A DNA stretch of 64,000 nt from Limonium bicolor (taxonomy: Eukaryota; Streptophyta; Magnoliopsida; Caryophyllales; Plumbaginaceae): assembly GCA_023374045.1 (NCBI GenBank), contig CM041779.1, forward strand, positions 434,001 to 498,000, read 5' to 3'. The first letter of the stretch is position 1. Each line of letters opens with the position of its first letter. The position numbers and the translations under genes were made by a program. A model generated the notes under the pieces. That model was not told the DNA's origin. It saw only the letters and a list, made by a program, of their open reading frames with translations, and did not search any database. Shown here piece after piece: positions 25,178 through 37,000 of this stretch.

Positions 25178-27572
25178 TGTTACGACCCCAAAACCACCCT
25201 GGTTCTGAGTCCGTCACACGTCGTGCGTTTACTATCTAAGACACGCAAGGCTACACGCTAACGAAATCCAAAACGAAATAGAAACTTATTATATTAACAA
25301 TAATGTTACAACTTGTCTTACATATCATAAGTGGAAGCCAATTACAAACAGAAGCTAAATACAGAAGGCTCAAAGCTGACATTACAGAGTCCAAAACCGA
25401 AAAGCCAATGCTAAAACCCAACGAAAAAGCTGAATCTCCAACCAAGAGCCAAAACCTACAAATCAGACGGAAGATAGGGGTGAGCAAACCACAGCTCCGT
25501 AAGTAATAAACTTCATTAGCATAAGCATTCTCAAAACTTTTTTTTACAGAACATAGCTTATATAGATACAAGTTAGCAAATCAAATTTAGAATCAAAGTC
25601 AAACAGAAGCACCTCAAAATGATACAAAGTCAAATGCAAAGCAAAGCAAAACAGAGGTCACAAAGGTAACTTAACAGTGGAAGACTTTTACAGAAACCAT
25701 AAAGCTTTTCAGAAATCGTAAGTCACATATAGACTATCAAAAGAAGAAAATAAATCATAAGCATAGTTTCTTTACAAAGCTCATTTGCAATACAAATATA
25801 ATCTTCACAAAATGGAAACCATAAACCAAGGCTGACAAAACAGAGAAGACAAAACGAAGCTGAAGCCACACTCACAGAATGAGACAAAGCACAAAGCAGT
25901 GTCTCATGTCAGAAGCTGTCATCGCTCAAAACTGAACAGAAGCAAATCAGAATCTTATACACATCTGAACTTATCAAAAACATAATTTTTAAGGGACCCT
26001 AGTTCAGAGCATACAGAATAGGTCATGAGATCTCAGATAACAGAACGGGTCTGAAGACCCCAGATAACAAAATGAGTTCGTCGACTCCAGATACAGAATG
26101 AGTCCGTCGACTTCAGATAACAGAACGGGGGATTCCCGTGATACATATATTGAAGAACGTCATACGCAGCGCGTTACGGGATGACTCAACCTAGTCATCC
26201 ACGACTCAAAGCAATAAACTAGGTCCCGAAACAAATAATTGTATATATATATGTATATGAGCATGATTGTTCCTACGAATTCAGTAATGATTTCTTTACG
26301 TCTCTTTCAGTGGTTAGTGTTAATGTTTATAAAATAGTGTCTTATTAATATTCAAATGTACGCAACATATATGAAAAGTGACTTTTCCTTCAATGGTTTA
26401 CACCAGTATTTTGTGCCATAACACCTTGTTGTTTACCGTTTATGAATATTTTGATTTAAGCAGGTATGTGCCTTTACGTATGTGCATATGAACTTTGTGA
26501 TTATGATTTTGTAAATGATTTGTTTTGGGATCTAGTTTATTGTTTTCTGAGCTGTGGATGACTGGGTCGAGTTATCCCGTAGCGCGGTGCGTAGGACGTC
26601 CTTCTGTATCTGTATCACGGGCATCCCCCGTTCTGTTATCTGGAGTCGACGGACTCATTTTGTATCTGGAGTCGACGGACTCATTCTGTTATTTGGGGTC
26701 TTCAGACCCGTTCTGTTATCTGAGATCTCATGACCTATTATGTATGCTCTGAACTAGGGTCCCTTAAAAACTATATTTTTGATAACGTTCAGATGTGTAT
26801 AAGATTCTGATTTGCTTCTGTTCAGTTTTGAGTGATGGCAGTTCTGACATGAGACACTGCTTTGTGTTTTGTCTCATTCTGTGAGTGTGGCTTCAGCTTT
26901 GTTTTGTCTCCTCTGTTTTGTCATCCTTGGTTTATGGTTTCCGTTTTGTGAAGATTAGATTTGTATTGCAATTGAGCTTTGTAAAGAAACTATGTTTATG
27001 ATTTATTTCCTTCTTTTGATAGTCTATATGTGACTTACGATTTCTGAAAAGCTTTATGGTTTCTGTAAAAGTCTTCCACTGTTAAGTTACCTTTGTGACC
27101 TCTGTTTTGCTTTGTTTTGCATTTGACTTTGTATTGTTTTAAGGTGCTTCTGTTTGACTTTGATTCTAAATTTTTTGCTAACTTATATCTATAAGCTATG
27201 TTATGTAAAAAAAAGTTTTGAGCATGCTTATGCTGATGAAGTTTATCACTTACTGAGTTGTGGTTTGCTCACCCCTATCTTCCGTCTGATTTGTAGGTTT
27301 TAGCTCATGGTTGGAGATTCAGCTTTTTCGTTTGGTTTTGGCTTTGGCTTTTCGGTTTTGGACTCTGTAATGTCAGCTTTGAGCCTTCTGTATTTAGCTT
27401 CTGTTTGTAATTGGCTTCCGCTTATGATATGTAAGACAAGTTGTAACATTATTGTTAATATATGAGTTTCAGTTTTGTTTTGGGTTTTTTAGTATGTAGC
27501 CTTGCGTGTTTTAAATAGTAAACGCACAACGTGTGACAGACTCAGAACCAAGGTGGTTTTAGGGTCGTTACA
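25178..27572 (-). repeat. Giant inverted repeat 2 with LTR-like ends
   Basis: The left arm (25178 to about 26240) and the right arm (about 26515-27572) are reverse complements with scattered differences, around a spacer of about 275 bp. The outer ends are tgttacgacccc and gggtcgttaca, so in the minus direction the unit reads TGTAACGACCC to GGGTCGTAACA, with the TG...CA rule of an LTR, followed directly by a primer-binding site at 25172-25161. It is either an LTR that is itself palindromic or two LTR copies joined head-to-head. Repeated phrases such as ctgttatctg, gagtcgacggactcatt and gggtcttcagacc lie near the inner edges. No partner 3' LTR is in the window. Confidence 0.75.
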
Positions 27573-28373
27573 ATTTTCCTTTTAAATATACCATTGTATG
27601 AGGTAAGGAATTGAATTGAAGTAGATATTATCAATTTATTTGTGACTGACCCCCGCATACTAGATGCATGACACGTGATTTGTCTACTAATTTTAGATAA
27701 GAGTATACATAATAGTGATGAGTTTTGCAGATGCTAGTAACCAACATATAATAGTTAAATAAAAAACTCTAATAATCTATCACTTTGACATTATCCCTCT
27801 CTCACCCAACTATCAAATAAAGCATATGAGAAATTGATAACGGCACTAAAATTAATATTAAGTGTCTGGAGAAATTATGAAATTGACACAAAAATTAATA
27901 GTAAAAACTGATAAAAGCCATAGACAGACCCTGTTCTAGTCAATACAGTAGTATTTATTTTCGGCGTGTTTCTTAATTAAACAAGATGAGATGGATTTCA
28001 CACCTTTATTTCATACACACAAGAGGGTGCACGCTCTAAGAAAACAGTTCTATGAATGAAAAACGAATGTTTTAAGGCGGCACCATTTGCATCCAGAACG
28101 GGATCAAAATCAACAGATTCCATCATTATTGACAAGATGACTATGAAACTAGAGAACCAGATAACATGGCCACTGACAAAACATCGCTTGCGTATGGAAG
28201 GGTTCCAACGTTCAATACAATCATTCTACTAGTTATACAAAGTTGAGAAATGAAGACAGTATTTCAAAACCATCGATCACAACCCATCATCTGAATTTGC
28301 ACCCCAAGTTGAGTAAGGGTGGAAATGTTCCTTGATAGCTTCCTTCCTCTCACCATGCCGGTCGATTCTATGC
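27573..28373. other. Intergenic DNA and probable PHR2 3' UTR
   Basis: AT-rich sequence with no gene or element that I recognise. The part next to 28373 is probably the 3' untranslated region of the PHR2-like gene. Confidence 0.35.
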
Positions 28374-30493
28374 TTAAGCAAGGGCACCGGTGCAAGCAGT
28401 TGCTGGAGAAGTGTCAAGAGTCTTAGCAGCACTGTATTTTCTTGTTATAAATCTGAAGACCATAGAATATTTCACAATATTAGAACTCTCATGACTGATC
28501 CAACACTCAAATCTTATTTACTTTCGCAAGAAAACAATTGGAAAAAAAGGGGTAAGACATCAAACATAGAGATGTGAACGGTGGTTTCCTAAAGGAAACG
28601 GCAAGGAGAGTATTTGGTAGCTGGGACATTGATTACTCATAATGATATCAAAAATAGGCAGTGGGATACAAAAAGAGAATGTATAACCGAGAGTCTCCTG
28701 AAACATGATCTCAGGAAAGCTTATCGTAGTAAATTACACTCATGGAGAAACTTGTAAACAGAAGTAGTCAATTACAAACCAAAAAGAAGCTTGTAAGGTT
28801 ACCTGAAGAAATCCCTCCACATCAATTCAAACATCAACCAGTTCATCCCACCATCACCATCATCTTTCCCATTTGACGGTGCAGATATCGTCCTGTCAAT
28901 CATACAATTTTCACATAAGTGCAATGAGCACAACCATTTCACAGAAAGATGGTAGTGCTTCTACTGAACAAACAGAACAACCACATATGTAGGGTATATA
29001 ATCAATCTAACTGGATATTTGTCAATCTATATCATACCTAGAAGCGGACTTCTTCAACTCATCAAACATGGATCTAGGAGAAAGGCATCCCATAGCAAGC
29101 CAAGGGGAAACTTTGCTAGAGAAGTTTGCGCCATAAATGCTGTCACTCCCATCCTTTGATCCCTTGGGTGGTTGAGCTTGGCATTCAGCAGCAAACTTCT
29201 TCAGCTTCTGCAAGGCTTCAGTTTCTCCTCCCTTCATGAACGCCGTAGCCCCTGGCTTAGCATCCTACACAAATGGAATAAATGAACAAATTCCCACTAT
29301 GTAAATACAACAACTAGATTCATTTTCTCCTCTATCAACTGAAACAACTGAATTCCAAGACTAATTGGATGTAACCTAGCAACAAACATGTCAGGGTTTT
29401 CTTTTCCATCATAGTTAGATCATACTATATGACAGATCAAGTTCAACCACGAGCTTATTAAAAAGACAGTGCTATCATCCGAGGTTAAGAGAAGAGCAGA
29501 AAACACTAACCTGGGAAACAGCCGCATCCGGACTAAGACCCAAATCAACCAATGAAGGGATCTCACCAGGCTCAACATCACCTCTAGATGGCAAAGCCTT
29601 CAACCTTTCAGGAGCATCAACAGTCTTCCTAATTTCAACACCCTTTACTTTCTCCCTAAACCCGCCATAATTAGTCGGCATACCATCCAACTTAAACGGT
29701 AAATCATCCAAATGATAGAGCGTACTGCCCCAGAAATACTTCACTTCAACACCCTCCTCCTTCATCGCCGTCTCAATCTTACCCTCCGACTTCACTTCCT
29801 CCCTCGACACTTCACGGTGAGCAAACACTCCATCTGCCCCAATCGCCTTCGCCAATTCGACGAGAACTGTCTCCGGTTTCCCGATACGGACAATGAGGTC
29901 GGAGCCGCGGGATTGAAGGTTCTTCCTGAGATCGGTGACGGATTGGATTAGGAATGAAGCACGGTGGGGTCCAGTTTTGTCGAACCCGGATGAGGATTTG
30001 CCGTAATCGCGTGGGTCGAAGCAGTAGACGGGGAGGATAGAGAGGGATTCGTTAGTGGCGGAATTGAGACATTCGTTGTCGTGGATGCGTAGGTCGTTGC
30101 GGAACCAGACAATTGTGGCGCGACGGATTGCAGCGGAGTTGGATGGGTCTGAGGGACGACGGGGGTTGATTGAGAGTGGGTTTTGGAGGGGGATTGCGGA
30201 GAATGAAGTATTCTTTGAGAAACGGTGCGGTGGGGTGAGTGTTGGGGAGGAGAGGGAGAGTTGGGTCAGGGAGGAATAGATTTTGGAAGGAAGTTTGACC
30301 TTGGTGGGGGCGAGTTTGGAAGCGGTTTTTGAGTTGGAGAGGAAGTGGGTGGGGAGGATTGTGGAGAGGGAAAGGGAGATGGAGGCGGTTGGAGTTGGAA
30401 TGGAGCGGAAGCGGTAATGGCGAGCTGATTGTGGTTGTCGTTCTCGGAATTCTGGGTATCAACATTTTCGGGGTTTTTAGCGGAGGAAGCCAT
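28374..30493 (-). pseudogene. PHR2: PHR2-like photolyase/blue-light receptor with frame break in exon 1
   Basis: Member of the plant PHR2 family (photolyase/cryptochrome superfamily, probably plastid-targeted). Exons by splice signal and phase: 30493-29511, 29264-29038, 28892-28803, 28452-28374. Recognisable parts: N-terminus MASSAKNPENVD, photolyase antenna domain (VWFRNDLRIHDNECLN, YCFDPRDYGKSSSGFDKTGP, EGKIETAMKEEGVEVKYFWG), LPSRGDVEPGEIPSL, then ANFSSKVSPWLAMGCLSPRS and NWLMFELMWRDFFR, ending ACTGALA. The family lacks the last part of the FAD domain found in true photolyases, so this short C-terminus is normal. Oddity: the ATG frame runs to a stop at 30266, while the conserved protein is in another frame from about 30410 onward, with no ATG available there. 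Exon lengths sum to 1379, two more than a multiple of three, consistent with one missing base between 30395 and 30430. This is either a disabled gene or an indel error in the assembly. Confidence 0.85.
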
Positions 30494-32051
30494 GTTTGTG
30501 GTTTTGGTTGGTGATGGAGAGTGGCGTTACAGGTACAAGACGAAGATGATGATAAAGCACAGTGCGAGTGCTCTACTTTTATTTATCCCCTGCGCGCGTG
30601 AGGGTGTTGGAGCTTCAAAACGGGAGGGTGAGAAACGAAGGAGTTGGTTGGGTGTTGTTGAAAGGGGATTTTGTTTGAAAGGGGGGTTTCTAAATTGAGT
30701 GTGGATTGATGTCTTCTTTGTTGTCTCTAACTGGGTTCACCTAACACTCCTCTCCACTGAACTTTCATACCTCACTGTGTCAAAAAAAGATGACATACTT
30801 CACAATCTTCTACTTACATGGTACATGAAGAAACTGTTAGCCAACGTTGTAGAGGTGTCTTGAATTCTATTCTTGATCTTGACGGATAGAGGTGTCGACG
30901 TAGATTCTAGTTCTGCTTGTATGAATCTATAATATTTTCTTTTTATAGTCAAAGGTACGATATAAATTTTAGTTTGTTGGTGGTCTTGTTCTGATAGTTA
31001 TTACAGATGTAGTTTTTTATTGACTGTTTGTAAGGGCAGTTACTTTATTAGTTGTTGATTTATGTGTTTGTGAGTCTTAACTATGATTACTATTTTTTTA
31101 TATAAATATCTTCATGTTGTTATAATTAATCATTTGAACTATATTTAGTAAATGTGGTGTTACTTATAGCTATTATAATAGCAAATTAACAATAAGATTA
31201 TCAGAATGCATTTACGTGAGCAAAAATATAACCAGAGATGTAGGCCTACAAGCTGAGGCAGTCAACATAGATTCAACTTGTGAAGTTGATTTTTATTTTA
31301 AAAAAATTTATATAGTAGTGGATGAATATGGATTTCCTGAGTTTGATCGATGAATTTTCAATTACTTAAGGAAAGGGTTCTAGAGAACTAGATTTAAATT
31401 TCAAAAAATTGGCCTTTAGCCATGTTTTAATGTCAACTAAATTCTTTTCTTTGTGTCGCTTGTTGTCTTTTGTGCTAAACTTAAGCATAATCATCAAATT
31501 AGCAACATCTATGAAATTACCTTCAACTAAAAGGCTGTTTTTATACATGTAATTAGGATATCCTTACATAGACTTTAACCAAACAATACCTGAAGGTTGG
31601 GGTCCCTATGGTGAGAGTTGTATAGGGACTCACTTGCACACTCTTAAACCCATCGTTTGAGATGGCCACTCGATACTTAACTAGGCAAGTTATTAGAGGC
31701 ATTCCTTAGAGTATGTCAAATAGTAATAATATACTGTAATAACATTGTGTCATAATATAAAACAACTTAATTAACAGCACAACACATGTATGCTAAAATA
31801 TATGTCCTAATCACGTGGCAATATTTTTTTAGTGGAATTGTTAAAAATAACAATGAATAAAAAAACAGAAAAATTACGATTAAAATTACAGTTTCTAGAA
31901 TCGATTCGTTTCAAGCCTAAATATGAACAAAATAAGATATCGATTAGACTATAGAAGTAGAGAGCTATCCCATATCCTAAAAATTGGATTCAGTACTTCT
32001 CAAACAAGATTATGGGGGTGGAGATCAAGATTATTGAGATAGTGGTGAGAC
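30494..32051. other. PHR2 upstream region
   Basis: The first 100-150 bp are the likely PHR2 leader and promoter. The rest is AT-rich and without a recognisable gene, RNA or element. Confidence 0.35.
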
Positions 32052-32607
32052 TTATCCGTTCGGGTTTTGGGTCATATCTTTTCGGGTCAATATCCGTTTG
32101 GGTCATTAAACTTTCGGGTCATTTCGGGTTCGGGTCATTCGGGTTCGGGTCATTTCGGGTTCGGGTTGTAATAGTGTCAGATAGAATCGGGTTTCGGTTA
32201 TTTCGGGTCATGGTTAATATTTTTTGACAAAATTATAATATAAATATATACCTAATTTCTATAAGAATATACAACATATAGATTGCAGAACTTTCAATAC
32301 AATGCCTAATCTGAATTTCATTCGGATATACTAAGTTAAATCAATTTTTTTGTCATATTTATTTGGGTTATTCAGGTTTGGGACAATTTATGGTCACTAT
32401 TATTTTATGTTATTCGAGTTTGGCTAATTTTTAATTACTATTATTTCGGGTCATTTCGGGTTCGGGTTATAAATTTTTCAGGTCATTTCGGGTTTTACCC
32501 AATCGGGTTTCGGGTTTATTATATTTAAATATTTTCGGATTCGGTCGGATTTCGGGTTCGGATAAAACGGACGAATTTTCGGGTTGGATCAAATTTTGAC
32601 AGCTCTA
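32052..32607. mobile_element. hAT-like non-autonomous element rich in tcgggt repeats
   Basis: A block of about 556 bp packed with cgggtcatttcgggttcggg-type repeats at both ends. It is flanked by a perfect 8-bp duplication, ggtgagac, at 32044-32051 and 32608-32615. The right end, ttttgacagctcta, resembles the ends of related plant elements; the left end appears eroded, so terminal inverted repeats are not clear. No transposase is encoded. Confidence 0.6.
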
Positions 32608-32615
32608 GGTGAGAC

Positions 32616-34043
32616 CCATAAATTCAATCATCACCCTCCATTTATAAATCCAATGGTAGCTTTTTGAATGAAAGATAATCTACCCCTAGCTTTTCTCTTA
32701 TAAATTGAGAACCTTTCTCAAGTTAGATTATAAGGATGAGATCAAGCTCACAAGATAGTATTGGGGCCTATTATTCTAATCATCACCATCCATTTCATAG
32801 AAAATTTGAAGATTCTATAATCTAGTACTATTTATTTGCAAGCTCCTCACACCTGAATAAGCAAAAGCTACCCAAGGTGGCGTTTTGGTCAATATAATCT
32901 AGATTCAGAACGATAAGGTTCAAGAGTAGGTTATTGTGAAACACCGGTGACACCAGCGTTTTGACTACAGCAGAACTTAAGTAGGTAACACCTAGCTGAA
33001 CTAAAAGTAACTTCAAATTGACAGAATATATTTCTTCATTGTGCTTGAGGGTTAGGTAGAAGAGGTTGGTGGGGAGCATATGTTCAAACTAACTGGTATA
33101 CAAAGAAGAAATACTAGTAGCGACCGACGCCAATAAATGACTGCACAAACAGTCAGTTTGACTGTTACGCTCCTACACAATATGCAAAAACAAATAACAA
33201 ATTAATTAAAATGAGTAGTTAAGAGTTCCAAAACTGAGACTGAGAAGCCATCGGAAAGATAGCTCTGAGAGAAATCGAAACCAACATATTTTATCATTGG
33301 TGCAAAATTCGATCACACGTAAAACGCCGTGCAAAACGTTTTTAAAGAAGTTTCGAATTTTTTAGAATTCTTCGTGCCACCAACCAATTCAAAATAGATG
33401 GAGGAGGGCACCAAAATTAAGCTAAATTAGCTGGGAAAACATAATTAACCTAAGTTGCCCACCTGAAAGTCAAACCAGACACACCTGAATCTTTGATTCG
33501 GATTTTTTATAAGCTGCTCAAGACGAAAGAAAGTGACAGTTTAGAAACTAGGTGGTTAGCTAGCTATCTTTTTAAGAAAATATGTTCATACAAATTGTTA
33601 ACTTCATGCTGATATTAGGTAATTTCCAAAACCCACCTCTAACATTTAATAATATAGCACAAAGTATTTGCCGGCTTCGAACAGTAGTCATCTCTGTTCT
33701 TCATCACACAACCATGCCGCAGAAGCAGAAGTGGAGCTCTAGGACAGCTATTGCTCATGTCCTGTTGAAAAATTACCTCACAGAGGTTTTAGTCCTCTAA
33801 AATGGAAATTTTGCCATTGATGCACAAGTATTCTCATAGCAAACATCATGCTCATGGTGCTAACACTGCTTGGAAGGAACTTAGGTTATTACTCCATTAC
33901 TGAATTGTTACTCCTAGGAACATATTAACACGCCACATCTCGGGCCGAAACCTTCAAAAACTTGTCAGAAATCCAAGATCATGCAGCACATCAACCCGAA
34001 TCAACAATTCCACTTTCATGGCTTTGAACTGTTGTCATAATTG
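32616..34043. other. Intergenic DNA and PARP2-B 3' flank
   Basis: No gene is supported. The part next to 34043 is probably the 3' UTR of PARP2-B. Two short similar phrases (aatcatcaccctccattt near 32630 and aatcatcaccatccattt near 32780) are the only internal repeats noticed. Confidence 0.35.
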
Positions 34044-37000
34044 TCATCTGTTGAAGTTAAAATTCACTTGTAAAAGGTATCGCATTCGAATCTGATCCAC
34101 ATTATAAACTATGTACTCGTTGTACTGCAACGTTCCCTGCAAAGCAAACCAAAAGCTTATTATATAAGACAACTCTTACTCTCAGCTTGTGAGTAAATTG
34201 ACTCGGTTACAAGAGCTATATGTCAGCTTTCTCACTTTATGTAGTGAATTCTCAACTGGCTTCCCATACGGTACAATAACACCATCGTCGAGGACCTGTG
34301 CCTGTGACGGGTCAGGCGCGATTCTGCCTACTCCTTTTGTACTGCCAAATGAAATATTTACTACCGTCATCATACTTCACAACTACACACTAAATTTCTA
34401 AAAAATTCAACATGGAGATGCTAGTGCTAAGGAAATCATGCATCAGACAGTACTTAGAATTCCAAATCACAGTTTAAAAGTGGATTTGAGGAGTTCTTCA
34501 TACCTCAACTTCCCCTTTGGCAATTGATCTGCGTTGTAGTCCGCATATAGAAGCTCTTTCATGTCACCTAGAGCGACCTGTTGAAAATTAGGAGGGTCTA
34601 TCTTCATGAAGATCTTGGAAAGAATAGAGCAGGCAAATGGGGAAATACAGATAAAAAAGAAACCCCCAGATAATAGACTGCTTACCATGTTTACTAAAAT
34701 TAACCACACATGGCTAGCAAATCAAAGCAGAAAATAATACATTCAAGAATTTTCTACTGCTAAAACCATTCATTTTGTAACAGTTCGAAAGGATTTCAAA
34801 CTAAGGGCCCGTTTGGAAATAATTGGTTGTTTACTTGTTGCCTTAGCTACTTATCAGTTCTTGTGAGACAAAATAGTTGATCATAATAGCAGAGATGACA
34901 AAAGTTAGAACTAACCTCACATAAAAGTAGCACGCCAGCTCTAGTACTGTGACTTGCACAACAGTAATTGGCACTCTTTGAAAACATGTCAGCAAAATAA
35001 ACTCCTTTCCCAAACATGTATCCCGTCACAGGAGCCTCAGGCGGGGCAATTCTCAATCCTGGTAGCGAGGGAATCACAGCAATCATAGTTATATCATATG
35101 AAAAGAGACTGGGCTTGCATAATTAAAGATAAGAGAAGAATACCATGTGATAGAATTCCCGTCCAGTTTGTAAGCCTTGAGCCATGCCATAGGAGCATTC
35201 TATTTCCCATACTAGAATACTGGTCAATGCTTGATAAGTTTAATAAAGTTGCAACGCAATGAACAAAGAGATAGGGAGAGTGCAAGAGAGGAGTAGAAGA
35301 GAGGCGAGAGATGAAGAGAAAAAGAGAGGGAAATGCATACTGGAATAGTAGCATATGAAATTTTGTGTACAGATCACATATTTACCTTTTTAAATCGTTC
35401 ATTTTCTCCATCTCTGGATACTCTAAATACTTGAACAACCTCCACTGTAAAATTAGTGTGCGTCTTACCGTGTGTATTTTTCAAATAATTTGCCACCTGA
35501 ATGAAAATCAAAGACAAAAGGCAAAAACTTAAGGTCAAGAAACAAAGTAGCCTGCTAGTAAAATCATATTAAAGCATTAAACAAAGATCTACTAAGAACA
35601 CATTATAGTAACTTCTAAAACAGAAATATACCAGTGAGAATTCCTTGGAATCAGAGTCAACAGGTGTAAGCTCGCAGTTCAGGCGTTTGTATTGAGCATA
35701 TAAGGGATCTTCCTGTAAAAAAAAAGAAAAATGCAGATTACAAATCATGAAGATCTAACATGGCGGCATGAATGACAAAATAGTAATGTTTATCTAAATG
35801 TTGTTATCAGATACATCTATTGTATAGGTGAAAACAGGATCAAGCTCCAAATACATAGAGGTGGAAATATTCCAGGAAATTAAAGAATTATAGAATGGAC
35901 CGACATCCTTTTACAACCTAAGCATTCTGGTAGCCAGTAGAGCAGAGTTAAGCATAAGACCATAATGAGACTACCCACTAAATCATAGTATAACCAAGTG
36001 GTCTATAATGAGAAATGCCAGAACAAAAAAAATAATTGCCTTACCATTGCATCATCATCATCCTCAAGCAACTTGGTCGCGACCTCAATCTCACCAAGGG
36101 CTTCAACCTTCAGCCATTATTGAAAATGTGAGTTTGAAACTAACAAAATCTATATTCATAACAGCTATCAAAACGCAATGGATAAATAATTAGAAAATGA
36201 ACTGCAACAGTTACAAAAGATATCCCCACTTGTACAATCATAATAAAGAGAGAAGCAGATAACAGATGCATTCTGCATCTTACTGCTCATATGAACAAGT
36301 AATTTCACAAACTGTAATGATACCACAGGGTACAATTCAATACATCATCATTTAATATTTTCTGTTTAGAAATATTTACTTAGGAGAAACGAGAAGAAAG
36401 ACATCAAAGCGAGAAGTGAATGGCAATTGGCAAGTTAGTCTTCGCATAAAAAGAAAGCATACACAAATTAAAAAAAAAAAAAAACCAGAGAAGTTACTTG
36501 CCACCTGCATTAAAACTTCCTACAGGAGCACTAATTGTATAAACTTCAAAGATTCTATATAAGATAAATGGTCAACAGCGCATGCCACAACATACACTAT
36601 ACTGGAGAGCACAAAAGTTCTATTCATGTAATAAGCTAGTGAGAGCATACCATAGCTCACTTACCATTTGTAACTTGCTTTTCAATTTTTGAGGGGTGTC
36701 AATGACAAATTCTCCTGAGAGTAATATAAAAATAAGTATAGATCAGGATAATGCAAACTCAAAATCCTAGGATAAATGAAGACAATAAATTGAGTAGGCC
36801 TATTGAAAACACGTACTCATTTTCTTGAAGCCAAAGTCATGAGGAATGACTGTATAGAATTCTCTGCAAAACGCAGTACATTAGCAACTATATGCAAGCA
36901 AGAATAGAACAGCCACTTCTAATCAAAAGTGGGGTAAGATTTTGAAATGAGCTCAGTAAAATGTTACGGAAAAAATAAACAATAGAGTTTCAGAAAGCAG

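Noticed and set aside
26525..26752. 75-codon frame with repeated Asp/Ser phrases
   Set aside because: It follows the repeated gagtcgacggactcatt phrases of the right arm of inverted repeat 2.
10140..34000. tRNA, rRNA or snoRNA genes between the PARP2 copies
   Set aside because: I looked for tRNA-like GTTCGAATC-type arms and rRNA signatures and saw none; a tRNAscan-SE and Infernal run would be decisive.
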